The notes beneath the pieces were generated by a model. It was not told where the DNA came from and searched no databases. It saw only the letters and a list, made by a program, of their open reading frames with translations. This document shows positions 26,587-36,428 of a stretch of DNA of 64,000 nucleotides, one piece after another. Source of the stretch: JAPPKS01 sp963667895 (lineage in GTDB: Bacteria; Poribacteria; WGA-4E; PCPOR2b). The stretch is from positions 2,728,001-2,792,000 of the forward strand of contig OZ245030.1 in the NCBI GenBank assembly GCA_965223985.1, in the 5' to 3' direction. Each line of letters starts with the position of its first letter. Position 1 is the stretch's first letter. The translations under genes were made by a program, and so were the position numbers.

Positions 26587-28425
26587 ATGCCACGACCAAT
26601 TACAGTTGATGAAGTTGCATCATTTCCGTATTCTGGAATTGCATCTAGTGCCCTCTCGCCAGACTGTGATCTTGCAGCGGATGGCTTACGAATTGCGTAC
26701 ACGCATCGGAATCGGATTCATATCACTGAGTTGGAAACATCAAAGACGTACGAACCATTAAAAGGAAGATTCCCAAAATGGTCGCCCGTCCAACCCGACA
26801 TGCTTGCTTACCTGAAGCCAGAGAGTTCAGGGGTGTGGCTTAGATACCACGATGGTGCCGAGAGGCAATTGGCAGGGAAAGTGGAAAACGTCAGTTTCTT
26901 CCAATGGTCCTTTGACGGTCAGTTTATCGCCCTCATTACAAATCGAGATTTAGAAATACAAGATGAAAACGCTGATGACGATATTGTTATCGTCCTTCCA
27001 CCCCCACTCACCGCTGTGAGTTACATTGTCATTCTTCATGTAGAGACGGACGAAGCCACCCCTCTTGTTGAATCAAGTCCGGGAGAATCCTACGAAGCGG
27101 TAGCTTGGCATCCTGATGGTAATTGGCTGACTGTTCACTCAATGATAGAAAGTCGGAACCAAGACGATTGGGATGAACACCTTTTTGATTTCGATCGAAG
27201 AACTGGCAACAGGAATGACCGCGTTGGTCCAGGCAAGAACGAGATAATTTCACTTGCATGGTCCCCGTGTGGAAATTATTTTGCTATGAGCTACTCCCCA
27301 TATAGCTATAATAATCCCGTGCGTAATTTGTGTGCTATTATGGAGAGGGATTCAAAGCAGGTGCGGATATTGGACGACGAATACTTCGTTAATTCCGTCT
27401 GCTGGGGACATGACAATCGGAAAATATACTGTAGCGGCTTAAAGGGAATCAACCGCAATGTCTTCTCTGTCGATATACAGACCGGAAGGAAAGAGGTTAT
27501 CGTAGATCGAACCGGATGGACCAACCTTGCGGGGATAAGCCGGGACGGGCGGAAACTCTTGACGGTTTTTTGGGGATTGTTGACGCTTCCGGATGCTTAC
27601 CTCATCTCTCTTGATTCTGGGGCGGAACGCGCTATCACACAATTCAGCGATCAACTCACCGATTACGAGCTAGCGGATGTTTCCGTTGTCGAGTGGGAAT
27701 CCTACGACGGTTTGGTTATTCAAGGCTGTGTTGTTCCACCGTTGGGCAAGTCGATGAGCCCAGAAAATCCTACCATCGTTGATTTGCATGGCGGACCGAC
27801 TGCGGGCGGCGCGGCAATCTTCTACCGTCATTGGCATTGGTTGGCAGCCAATGGGTTTCAGGTATTCGCACCCGACTTTCGCGGGAGTCAACAGTATCAG
27901 TGGTGTGACCCGCCAACTCAAGAAATGGACTATAAAGATGCTATGTGCGGCATCAACTGGTTGGCATCTCAACAGATGTGCGACAAGGCGAGAATGGGAG
28001 TGCACGGATTTAGCTATGGTGCTATACTTGGGGCTTATGTCATTGGGAAGTCAACGCTCTTTCGCGCCGCTGTCCTGCTAAATGGACTTTACGACTACCG
28101 TCTTACTTGCGGACTAGGTGCCCAAACACGGTGGGGCGGAATTTGCGCGCAAGAGTTGGGAGGAGCACCATGGGAGGTACCACACGTCTACCAAGAACAA
28201 TCTCCCATCAGCTACGTTGCCAACGTCGAAACTCCCGTTCTAATCCATTCGGGGGAGAATGATACCCCCCACGAAGCCGAACTGTATACAGCATACCTAA
28301 GGGCGCTAGGTAAAGAGGTTACCTATGTCCTCTACAAGGGTGCAGGCCACAGTCTCGGTGAAAAACACCGGAAAGATTATTACGAGCGGACATTGCATTG
28401 GTTCCGCAAGTATCTCAACCCCTGA
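26587..28425 (+). CDS. S9 family prolyl oligopeptidase-like peptidase
   Basis: The 612-aa protein has an N-terminal beta-propeller (about 20-360; SPDGxx, WSPCGNYFAMSYS) and a C-terminal alpha/beta hydrolase. The catalytic triad is readable: S476 in GFSYG, D559 in ENDTPH and H588 in GAGHS. The oxyanion region is DLHGGPTAGG. It would cleave short peptides after proline or basic residues, or acyl-peptides, most likely in the cytoplasm, as no signal peptide is seen. The ATG at 26587 is chosen over the start 8 codons upstream because AAGGAGGGA precedes it at good spacing. Confidence 0.9.
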   Translation: MPRPITVDEVASFPYSGIASSALSPDCDLAADGLRIAYTHRNRIHITELETSKTYEPLKGRFPKWSPVQPDMLAYLKPESSGVWLRYHDGAERQLAGKVENVSFFQWSFDGQFIALITNRDLEIQDENADDDIVIVLPPPLTAVSYIVILHVETDEATPLVESSPGESYEAVAWHPDGNWLTVHSMIESRNQDDWDEHLFDFDRRTGNRNDRVGPGKNEIISLAWSPCGNYFAMSYSPYSYNNPVRNLCAIMERDSKQVRILDDEYFVNSVCWGHDNRKIYCSGLKGINRNVFSVDIQTGRKEVIVDRTGWTNLAGISRDGRKLLTVFWGLLTLPDAYLISLDSGAERAITQFSDQLTDYELADVSVVEWESYDGLVIQGCVVPPLGKSMSPENPTIVDLHGGPTAGGAAIFYRHWHWLAANGFQVFAPDFRGSQQYQWCDPPTQEMDYKDAMCGINWLASQQMCDKARMGVHGFSYGAILGAYVIGKSTLFRAAVLLNGLYDYRLTCGLGAQTRWGGICAQELGGAPWEVPHVYQEQSPISYVANVETPVLIHSGENDTPHEAELYTAYLRALGKEVTYVLYKGAGHSLGEKHRKDYYERTLHWFRKYLNP

Positions 28426-28443
28426 GTCCAGAAAACAGCAAAA

Positions 28444-28460
28444 GTAGGTTGGGTTTCGCT
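28444..28460. repeat. REP-like arm GTAGGTTGGGTTTCGCT
   Basis: The first 12 bases (GTAGGTTGGGTT) recur at 63314-63325. This core resembles a degenerate palindromic element seen between genes in many bacteria. No matching opposite arm was found next to it, so it is probably a broken copy. Confidence 0.4.
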
Positions 28461-28561
28461 ATCTATCTAAAGATGGTGTTGTTAAACCCCAGAACCTCAA
28501 TTGTCGTTGATAGAGAGTTCCGTTCGACTTCTTGAATGCATATTTGGAATTCATGAACCGG

Positions 28562-31500
28562 TCAGTCCGCAAGCAGAATTTGAATCTGAGCTTCGAGGTC
28601 ATGCTCCCAAGTACCCCCGATAATCTCTCCCGCCGTGTTAATCAGAACGAATGGAGGCCCCGATCCGATAGCGTATTGATCGAAGGTTTCGCCTTGTGCG
28701 CCGACGACCTGTGTTGGGCGGTCTAGCCCGATCGAGTAAGACAGCGACTGGTCTGCGATGTGTTGTTTAATCGTCTCGACGTCTACTGTGGCGGGACAGA
28801 TAGCGACGCAGACGAGCCCTTTCCCTCCATAGACTTCCTGCAGGAGATTCAACAGTCGTATCCATTGGACATGATCGTCGACGTAACTCAAATCCCAGAA
28901 ATATAGGACAATCGTCTTTCCCTTCAACTCTCCGATAGATGCGGGTGAACCGGACAGCCAATCTGCAACCGCCAATTCCGGTGCAGGTTGATTCACCAAG
29001 GTTTTGAACCGTTCTTCTGCCGACTCGCTGTATAACTGGTGTGCTTTCCGCCGTGCTTGCTGCTCTGGAGTCGGCTCCGGTTTCGGCTCGGTTGGCGGGA
29101 GTGTCAAAACCAGATCGCGCTGATTCACCGCGATACCCTCAAAAATTTTGTAGTCGCGGCGATTGGTTGCATAGACCGAAACGATTGGGTCTTTGATGTG
29201 CTTGAGTTCAAACTCGCCCAGTACGTTGGAGTCAACACTGGCGTAAACGTAGCCGGATGAATCTTGTTCGGCTTCAACCATCACCAGCGCCCGATCAATC
29301 GGTTTGCCGTCGGCGTCCACAACCTTCCCGGCGAGGTATCCGTCTGCCTTGACCAGCACTAGGTCGTGCCGCTGGTTGGTTTTCAAACTCTTAAAATTAT
29401 GGTACGCGTATTCTGAATGGTAAATTCCCAACTCGAGAATGACCACTGTCGAAAGCTCCTCAAGCCGATAATCCCCGTACTCATCGGTTTGTGTTTCCGA
29501 GTGTTGCGACTGCCCACTTATGACCAGCCTCGCTCCGTGAACTGGCTCACCAGAGGTGTCGGTAACGCGCCCTTCAATGAAGTACCTATCGGTGGTAGCT
29601 GGCGACAGGACGAGATCTGGAATTTGGGTCAACTCCGCTGTGGCGGTGAAGATTCCAGTTTCCGCGCCCAGATACCCTTTTGCATTTGCCCGGATGCCGT
29701 ACTCATCGCCGATGATGAGCTGAATTTCCCGGAACCATCCATCACCATCTGTCACTGCGACAGTACTGCTTCGCCCCATGTGTATATGACGGTACCAGCG
29801 CATCAATTCAATGTTTGCCGTTGTAATAGGTTCGCCCGAGCGGTTGACCACCCGCCCGGAGACCACGACCCGTTCGTAACGTTCCATCCGAATCTCTACT
29901 GACGCTCCCGGTTGGACTTCGACTTCCGCTGTACCGCGCAGTCCCAATCCACTGTGTTCTGCTTTAAGAGTTAACTTCTGTCCGGGCAGCAGCCCGCGAA
30001 CGGCGAACTCGCCCTTTTCGCTCGATTTTCCGTACTCCTTATCCCACTCCCGCTTGTCGGAAATGTCGGAAATCCTCGCACCACTGACCGGTTCTCCCGT
30101 TGCCATAAAAACTCGAACAATTAAGTCTATCCCTTTCGAGAATTGAAATTCAACCGTGACAGTTTCGGCTTCAACAACATCCACATATTTCTTAATCTGC
30201 CCTATGTCCTGATAACCCTCCGGGGCGCTGGCGTAGACCATTGCCCGGCCGGGTGCGGCGCGGAAGCGATAGGCTCCATTTTCGTCCGTTTCCGTACCGT
30301 GAACCGCCGCCTGAGATTCCGGACGGGCGGCGTCGTGAAAGCTGATATGGTGGTTGGCGATTGGTTCGTTTGTTTCTTGGTCGATCACTCGCCCGGTGAT
30401 GAAGCCTCCGCGAACCAGAGTCAGATTCACGTTGGAGACGATCTGTCCCTCGTCCACCTGAATGAATTCTTTGGCGACAGCAGTCCACCCCTCCGGCCCC
30501 TCATGAAGATAGAGATTGTACGTTCCGGGGGCGATGTTTTTTAGAAGGTAATTCCCATTTTCATCAACGCTTGCACGCCCGCTTCCGGTAGTCGGATAGA
30601 TACCCTGAAGCGCGACAGTCGCGTTTTTTACCGGCTCGCCGAAAGCCGTGTAGCTGAGGCGTCCTTCGATCCTGCCCTCACGTTTAAGCCTGAACTCGAG
30701 CCCTTCCGCGTCAACCGGCACGCTGCCGTGCATTTCTTTTGCGTATCCCGGCCCTTGAATAACGAGGTTCGTTGTCGCACCTTGGGGTAGCCCGCGGAGA
30801 ACAAACTCGCCGTTCGCATCGGTCTTGACAGGCGGGATGGGAATAGCACCCATCCACAAACTACCTTCTAGTCTGCCCAACGTTGGGTAACCGCTGGACA
30901 AGCGTTGAAGCCGCGCTTCCGCGTTCTGAATCGGATTGCCCGCTGCATTCAGAATTCTTCCAGAAATTACTCCCGGTGTTCCGAGTTGGATTTCAACATC
31001 CTTCTTGTTTTGGAGCGGGAGATTCGTCCACCCAATTGCGTGATTGGGGTGTGTGGCAATAATGCTTACCCGACCCGGCTCCTTAACATCAGGTCGCGGA
31101 AATTCCAAATGGAACGTACCATCCGCTGCCGTGCGTGTGACAGATTCGGACGAATTGAACTTTACGGAGTATAGGACTTCGGCACCTGTGACCGGCGCAC
31201 CCTCACTGTCGACGACCCGACCGGAGTAGATTAGTTTCTCGCCATCACCCTCCGCTGCAACTGCGGGGAGTTGCGGCATAGCATTCCCTGTACCACTGCC
31301 TCCCAGAGTTGATCCGCTGTCAACCAACCGATGCCCATGCTCGGTTGACTCGCGGTTGGACGCAGCCGACGGATGGGTTTCAGCCTGCGTCGGAACCGAC
31401 GGAATCAATGAGCGTGTTGAGTTGGCGGTGGATGTCAGCAACGCCACCTCAATCGGCGCCGTCCATCGGTCTGTGCCTTCATGCCCTATCCCAATTCGAT

Positions 31501-32248
31501 TCGTTGTCATCCCGGTCGGCGTATCGTCTCGCCCCCCAATAAGTCCAATAAAAACACACAATGCCATAATTAGCGAGAACAAAGTCTTGCTAACGGTTGC
31601 ACTACTCCACGTGAACCCCATCGTTGGGGATGGGATATAGCGAATCTGCTCCATTAGCTGCATGAGAAACCCTCCTTTGAGTTTGTGGCTCTTCAAGTAT
31701 CTGCCGTAGTGTTCAGCCAGTGCACTGCCGAGTTGTTGGCGTGCACGATATAGCTTGCCCTTAACGGTGTTCACAGAGACGCCGAGAAATTCTGAGATTT
31801 CCTTCAGCGAACAGTTTCCCATATAAAACATCGACACCGCCACCCGATTGTCATCGGGGAGCGCAGAGAGTGCCTGTTCAAGGTCTACCTCCCAGCCTTC
31901 CGTGGGAACCGTGTGCTCGGGTACAATCTGTAGCGCATCGTCCCTGGCGTCCTCCAACGCAATTTCGCGCTGCCGTTTTTTCGTTACGCGCGTCAGCCAA
32001 CGGTTGCACTCGTTGGACATGATTGTATAGAGCCAACTTCGGAACCGATGCGGGTGTCGCAATTGATAGAGATGTCGATATGCCCGTAGGAAGACCTCCT
32101 GCGTGATGTCCTGCGAATCGGCTTCGTTTCTCACCTTCTGAAAGGCGTAGGTGTAGACCATGTCCTGATACTTGTGCACCAGCACACCAAAGGCGTCGCG
32201 ATCTCCTGCGAGTGTTTGAGATACTAACTTTTCGTCGGCTGAATACAT
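28562..32248 (-). CDS. ECF sigma factor fused to membrane anchor, carboxypeptidase-regulatory repeats and thioredoxin-like domain
   Basis: One uninterrupted 1228-aa frame. Residues about 1-185 form an ECF sigma factor: region 2 (DAFGVLVHKYQDMVYTYAFQ, DITQEVFLRAYRHL) and region 4 (LKEISEFLGVSVNTVKGKLYRA). A hydrophobic segment (LFSLIMALCVFIGLIGG, about 218-240) should cross the membrane. About eight carboxypeptidase-regulatory-like repeats follow (GRVVDSEGAPVTGAEV, GRILNAAGNPIQNAEA, GRVTDTSGEPVHGARL). The last 150 residues look like a TlpA/AhpC thioredoxin fold (KTIVLYFWDLSY), but the CxxC cysteines are absent. The sigma part would be cytoplasmic and the rest periplasmic. The ATG at 32248 is preferred to an upstream GTG. 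Confidence 0.9.
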   Translation of the reverse strand: MYSADEKLVSQTLAGDRDAFGVLVHKYQDMVYTYAFQKVRNEADSQDITQEVFLRAYRHLYQLRHPHRFRSWLYTIMSNECNRWLTRVTKKRQREIALEDARDDALQIVPEHTVPTEGWEVDLEQALSALPDDNRVAVSMFYMGNCSLKEISEFLGVSVNTVKGKLYRARQQLGSALAEHYGRYLKSHKLKGGFLMQLMEQIRYIPSPTMGFTWSSATVSKTLFSLIMALCVFIGLIGGRDDTPTGMTTNRIGIGHEGTDRWTAPIEVALLTSTANSTRSLIPSVPTQAETHPSAASNRESTEHGHRLVDSGSTLGGSGTGNAMPQLPAVAAEGDGEKLIYSGRVVDSEGAPVTGAEVLYSVKFNSSESVTRTAADGTFHLEFPRPDVKEPGRVSIIATHPNHAIGWTNLPLQNKKDVEIQLGTPGVISGRILNAAGNPIQNAEARLQRLSSGYPTLGRLEGSLWMGAIPIPPVKTDANGEFVLRGLPQGATTNLVIQGPGYAKEMHGSVPVDAEGLEFRLKREGRIEGRLSYTAFGEPVKNATVALQGIYPTTGSGRASVDENGNYLLKNIAPGTYNLYLHEGPEGWTAVAKEFIQVDEGQIVSNVNLTLVRGGFITGRVIDQETNEPIANHHISFHDAARPESQAAVHGTETDENGAYRFRAAPGRAMVYASAPEGYQDIGQIKKYVDVVEAETVTVEFQFSKGIDLIVRVFMATGEPVSGARISDISDKREWDKEYGKSSEKGEFAVRGLLPGQKLTLKAEHSGLGLRGTAEVEVQPGASVEIRMERYERVVVSGRVVNRSGEPITTANIELMRWYRHIHMGRSSTVAVTDGDGWFREIQLIIGDEYGIRANAKGYLGAETGIFTATAELTQIPDLVLSPATTDRYFIEGRVTDTSGEPVHGARLVISGQSQHSETQTDEYGDYRLEELSTVVILELGIYHSEYAYHNFKSLKTNQRHDLVLVKADGYLAGKVVDADGKPIDRALVMVEAEQDSSGYVYASVDSNVLGEFELKHIKDPIVSVYATNRRDYKIFEGIAVNQRDLVLTLPPTEPKPEPTPEQQARRKAHQLYSESAEERFKTLVNQPAPELAVADWLSGSPASIGELKGKTIVLYFWDLSYVDDHVQWIRLLNLLQEVYGGKGLVCVAICPATVDVETIKQHIADQSLSYSIGLDRPTQVVGAQGETFDQYAIGSGPPFVLINTAGEIIGGTWEHDLEAQIQILLAD

Positions 32249-32364
32249 AATAAGCACCTAATCCAAATTAACGAAAAAACACCAGCACCGCAATAATATT
32301 GGGCTCAGCTATTAACTAGACACACTGCGTAGACAGGAGGTTATGCTGCAAAGAAAAAAATCGG

Positions 32365-32961
32365 GTGGGAAAACTGCGTAGACACCGGCAAACTTTCCCC
32401 GGATCTTGGAATTGCCTTACAAACGTGAGGGAATTAACCGGTTCTGAGGTGCAGTTCTTGAGAGAGTACGTCGAGGGCGGCGGTGGTGTGATTATAACCG
32501 CTGGCGATCAGATTAATCTTGAGGCGTATCGGGGTACGTTCGATGCGGGAGAAGAGCCGCTGATGCAGCACAGCGCAGCGATGAACACCCGGCAGAGATA
32601 GAAGTTGCCATTTCAACTCAAAGGTGAGAAAACCCGGACAAAAATCGACGAGAGTGACAGCGTTTTCTACAATATCACCGGCGATCCGGGGATCTAGTCT
32701 TCGCATATCTCCGGCAGGAAACCGCGTTAATTTGTCGTCAATCCGAATACGGTTGAGTCCGATCTCACCGCCCGAGATCCGGAGGAGTTAACGAACATGC
32801 TGGCTGGCGGCGAACAAACTGTTTCGACGAAGTCGATCACTCCGCACATGACTACAGCCTATCATAGCGAAGTCGAAAGAAGCCAGAGCGTGTGGTGGTA
32901 TTTGATGCTCGGAGTGTTTCTTCTAGCGGTTGGAGAGTCGTTTCTCTCGTACCGGATATGA
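32365..32961 (+). pseudogene. BatA/VWA-like membrane protein C-terminal region with three in-frame stops
   Basis: A single reading frame of 199 codons is broken by stops at 32599, 32695 and 32728. Before them it reads NVRELTGSEVQFLREYVEG then GGGVIITAGDQ, the gatase-like core common in BatA-type proteins. After the last stop it continues in the same frame as FVVNPNTVESDL, then DPEELTNMLAG, and ends with a transmembrane tail (WWYLMLGVFLLAVGE...SYRI) and a normal stop. The frame is preserved, so decay was by point mutation. The rest of the gene is missing upstream. Confidence 0.75.
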
Positions 32962-32986
32962 AAGAAAACGAGAACGATCAGAAACC

Positions 32987-33823
32987 TTACGTTGGAAGCT
33001 GCGCCCAGGCTGTGACATGCGGCGGCAAAATTAGTGGCCGTTTCGACGCAACGATCTCAGCCCTAAGACGCTCGGCAAGGGTCTCGACATCGATCTCTTC
33101 AGCAGTCGCAATATCGTACGCTTGCATAAGCGGGATTAGGCTGCGAAAACCGTCCGCTATGAATTGGTAACCCGCCCATGTGGCTGGACCACCCACCGGT
33201 GCCGAATACTGTAAGGTGGGCTCAGGCAAGCCGGCATCGACAAAAGTGCCGTATAGGTCAAGACCCATTCCAACATTCGCCCCTGAACGCCGAAACACCT
33301 CTATTCCCCACTCGGCTAACTGGTTCAGCATGGGAGTATTCGGGCGGGCAGTTGCCTTATAGGTCGAGAACTCGACCTCCTGAAAAGCGACGATGCCTCC
33401 CGGACGCACACGTGTTGCGAGCTGCTTCAAAGCATCTACGGGGTCAGCCAGATACATCAAGACCAAGCGTCCGATCAGGGCGTCAAAGTCGCTCGGCAAG
33501 TCCAGAGTTTGGGCGTCGCCCGCCACGAATTTGATGTTGGCGTAGCCCGTTTCCTGTGCCCGTGTTCGAGCCGTTTCGAGAATTTCGGCGTTCATGTCCA
33601 CGCCGACGACCTGCCCCTCACTACCGACCAATTCCGCGGCGGCGAACGCCACGTCCCCGGCACCGCTGCCGATATCAAGCACTTTCATCCCGTTAAAAAT
33701 ACCTGCATCCCTGAGAAGACGTCGTGTAATGTCTTCGTACAATCCTGACTGCTGAATCAAGCGATCGGTCTCCTCCTTGCTGCGCCCCATCGTATACGTC
33801 ATCTCTCTAGTTGAGTTGCTCAT
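32987..33823 (-). CDS. Class I SAM-dependent methyltransferase
   Basis: The 278-aa methyltransferase has motif I VLDIGSGAGDVAF (about 48-60), an acidic VVGVDMN at motif II, and FVAGDAQTLDLPSDFDALIG at motif III/IV. It resembles UbiE-like and small-molecule methyltransferases. A helical C-terminal part is likely to bind the substrate, which cannot be named. GGGAGGA precedes the ATG. No operon partner is evident; the next gene upstream is the solute-binding lipoprotein pair. Confidence 0.88.
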   Translation of the reverse strand: MSNSTREMTYTMGRSKEETDRLIQQSGLYEDITRRLLRDAGIFNGMKVLDIGSGAGDVAFAAAELVGSEGQVVGVDMNAEILETARTRAQETGYANIKFVAGDAQTLDLPSDFDALIGRLVLMYLADPVDALKQLATRVRPGGIVAFQEVEFSTYKATARPNTPMLNQLAEWGIEVFRRSGANVGMGLDLYGTFVDAGLPEPTLQYSAPVGGPATWAGYQFIADGFRSLIPLMQAYDIATAEEIDVETLAERLRAEIVASKRPLILPPHVTAWAQLPT

Positions 33824-33880
33824 GTCGATTTATCCTCCCGCTTTTAATGAAATAAGTGAACAGGTTAACTTACATTCCCT

Positions 33881-35104
33881 TTACGGTTCAATCAATTTAT
33901 GGAACAATACTTCGCCATTGACGATGCGTTTAATGACTACGCTCTTCGACGTGTGTCGGTTCTCATCATAGCCAGAGATGAACGTCGCCCCGCTGTAATT
34001 CTCGGTCGCCGCAATTTGGTCGCGGATGGTCGTTGGTGTCAAGTCGTCCGCGCGACGCATCGCCAGCACCACGAGTCTGAGGGCGTCATATCCCCCCGCC
34101 GCACCACCATCGGGCACTTCATCAAACATTGCGGTGTAGGCGGTCACAAATTGATAGGCATCTTCACCCAAATCACTCGGTTCCGCTTCAGCAGAAAATC
34201 CGCTACTAAAGAAACTCCCGTCAACAGCCGTTCCAGCAGTATCAATTAACGCCGCGTTATCCCAACTATCGCCGCCCATGAAGGTTGCTGTCATACCGAA
34301 CTCTTCCTTTGCTTGTCGAACTGCTAACGGGACTTCAGGGATGTAGCCGGTACTAAAGACGACATCCGGCGCAACTTCGGCGATTGCGGTCAATTGCACG
34401 GTGAAATCGGTAGTTCCTGCCGTGTAAAATTCATTAGCCACAATCTCGCCCCCATGAGCGGCGAAGTTGTCAATGAAGGTTTGCGATAAACCTTCCGAAT
34501 AGACTTCTCCCTCGTGCGTGAGGACTGCGGCGGTCTTTGCCTCTAAATTTTGGCTGGCAAACTGAGCCATCGCCTTACCTTGAAAGTCGTCAGTGAAAGC
34601 CGCCATAAACACAAAGTCGCCGGCAGCGGTAACGGACGGATTAGTAGCGGACGTTGCCATCATCGGTATCGCGTGGGTCTGAGCAATTTCCCCGACGACC
34701 ACGGCGTAGCTCGAGCGGTTGGGACCGACGATTGCCGAAACCCCTTCTTCGACAATCAGTTCCTCTGCGAGTGCTGCAACGTATTCTGTATCGTTTATGT
34801 TATCGCTTATGAGGCGTTGTGTCGGTATCCCGCGAGGGACGAGTTGTATCGGAATACCCCGCACACCGCCCGATTCGTTCAGTTGTAATGTTGCTAATTC
34901 TGCACCGTATCGACTGTTGTTTCGGTTCGGCGTGGTATAGAGAAAGCCGATTTTAATGGCGGAATCTTCGTCCTCATTTGGTGATGGTGTGAGCAATTGT
35001 TGGACTTGATCGCACCCCCAAAAGGTAATGCAAATTAGAAGTAGTGGAATCCAAAGCCGACCGATGGACTTGCGTCCAATCAGCCGGCTACGTCGATCTA
35101 TCAT
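33881..35104 (-). CDS. Branched-chain amino acid type ABC solute-binding lipoprotein, copy 1
   Basis: The 407-aa protein has a lipoprotein signal (LLLICITFWGC, lipidated Cys near residue 30) and a type I periplasmic binding fold (IKIGFLYTTPNRNNSRYGAE, VSAIVGPNRSSYAV, DFVFMAAFTDDFQGKAMAQFA). It is a paralogue of the next gene upstream, 17 bases away, with conserved blocks along the whole length. No permease or ATPase genes lie nearby, so it may serve a distant LivHMGF-like transporter or act as a receptor. AAAGGAGA precedes the ATG. Confidence 0.9.
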   Translation of the reverse strand: MIDRRSRLIGRKSIGRLWIPLLLICITFWGCDQVQQLLTPSPNEDEDSAIKIGFLYTTPNRNNSRYGAELATLQLNESGGVRGIPIQLVPRGIPTQRLISDNINDTEYVAALAEELIVEEGVSAIVGPNRSSYAVVVGEIAQTHAIPMMATSATNPSVTAAGDFVFMAAFTDDFQGKAMAQFASQNLEAKTAAVLTHEGEVYSEGLSQTFIDNFAAHGGEIVANEFYTAGTTDFTVQLTAIAEVAPDVVFSTGYIPEVPLAVRQAKEEFGMTATFMGGDSWDNAALIDTAGTAVDGSFFSSGFSAEAEPSDLGEDAYQFVTAYTAMFDEVPDGGAAGGYDALRLVVLAMRRADDLTPTTIRDQIAATENYSGATFISGYDENRHTSKSVVIKRIVNGEVLFHKLIEP

Positions 35105-35121
35105 TGAAATTCTCCTTTTCG

Positions 35122-36342
35122 TTACGGCTTAATCAGTTTATGGAACTGCGCCTCACCATCAACGATTCGGTTGATGACCGCGCTCTTGGTTGCGTGTCGG
35201 TTTTCGTCATAGGCTAAGAGAAAGGTTGCCCCGCTATAGTTCTCGGTTGCTGCAATCTGGTCGCGAATCGCCGTTGGTGTTAACTCGTCTGCGCGCTGCA
35301 TCGCTTGAACCACGAGCATGAGCGCATCGTATCCGAGTGCCGCACCCCCGTCCGGCGCATTGCCAAAGATTGCCGTGTAGGCGGTAATGAATTGATGTCC
35401 CTCTTCACTCAAATCGCCCGATGCGATTTTGGCAGAAAAGTAGGTAGAGAAAAAACTTCCTTCCAGCAGTTCTGCATTATCGGCGATCAACGGTGCGTTA
35501 TCCCAACTGTCGCCGCCGAGCAGAATTCCCGCGATGCCGAGCGTTTTCGCCTGTTCAACCACTAATGGGATTTCGGCTGAGAAACCAGGCAGGAAAAAAA
35601 CATCCGCCGGGGATTCAGCAATCTCGGTCAATTGGGTAGTAAAATCAGTATCTCCCTTCATATAAATTTGCGCGTGTAGAACATCGCCCCCGATATCCAT
35701 AAAGTTGTCAATGAAGGTTTGCGATAAGCCATCCGAATACAGAGAGTCGCTGCGCGTAAGGACTGCAGCGGTCTTTGCTCCCAGTTCTTGGATGGCAAAC
35801 TGAGCCATCACTCTGCCCTGAAAATCGTCGGTGAACGCCGCCATAAACACAAAATCACCTGCATCGGTAACCTTTGGATTAGTCGCAGTAGTGGTCACCA
35901 TCGGTATTCCGTGGCGTTGAGCAATCTCCCCAATGGGTACAGCATAAGACGAGAGGTTGGGGCCGACAATCGCTGACACCCCCTCTCGCGTAATCAACTC
36001 CTCTGCTATCGCGGCAGCATGTTCGGAGTCGCTGATATTACCACGAGCAACAATCGCAATCTCCCGACCGTGTACACCGCCCTCTCCGTTCAGTTGTAGC
36101 GCCGCCAATTCTGCGCCGTTTAGAGTGTGGCTGCGGGTTGGGCTACTAAATATAACGCCAATTCTGATTGGAGCATTTTCGTCAAGCTCTGGTAACGGCG
36201 TGAGCACCTGTTGGAATTGGTCGCACCCGCCAAGCAGAAGCAAGATTCCCATCACCAAAATTAAATGGACAACAGAATTAGAAGATAATCCGAAAACCAT
36301 GTGCCAACTTTTTAAAGTTCTATGTGCTCTTTGAAATGTCAA
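35122..36342 (-). CDS. Branched-chain amino acid type ABC solute-binding lipoprotein, copy 2
   Basis: The 406-aa paralogue of the downstream gene has a lipobox (ILLLLGGC) and the same fold (IRIGVIFSSPTRSHTLNGAEL, VSAIVGPNLSSYAV, DFVFMAAFTDDFQGRVMAQFA). It uses a TTG start preceded by a strong AAGGAGG at good spacing. Both copies retain the conserved regions around the ligand-binding cleft, but differ in the linker after GC and in the DTA.AVDGS versus DNAELLEGS segment. The ligands may therefore differ. Confidence 0.9.
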   Translation of the reverse strand: MTFQRAHRTLKSWHMVFGLSSNSVVHLILVMGILLLLGGCDQFQQVLTPLPELDENAPIRIGVIFSSPTRSHTLNGAELAALQLNGEGGVHGREIAIVARGNISDSEHAAAIAEELITREGVSAIVGPNLSSYAVPIGEIAQRHGIPMVTTTATNPKVTDAGDFVFMAAFTDDFQGRVMAQFAIQELGAKTAAVLTRSDSLYSDGLSQTFIDNFMDIGGDVLHAQIYMKGDTDFTTQLTEIAESPADVFFLPGFSAEIPLVVEQAKTLGIAGILLGGDSWDNAPLIADNAELLEGSFFSTYFSAKIASGDLSEEGHQFITAYTAIFGNAPDGGAALGYDALMLVVQAMQRADELTPTAIRDQIAATENYSGATFLLAYDENRHATKSAVINRIVDGEAQFHKLIKP

Positions 36343-36428
36343 TGAATCCCTCCTTTTCGGTATGTATGTTTGTTGTTTCAGATGCGACCAAATGGCAACA
36401 CCATCGCTTTTTGGTCTGGCTGATTAGA

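Noticed and set aside
28562..32248. Two fused genes from an assembly error
   Set aside because: The linker between sigma domain and membrane helix is continuous, in frame and of normal codon use; a join error would be expected to leave a stop or start signal.
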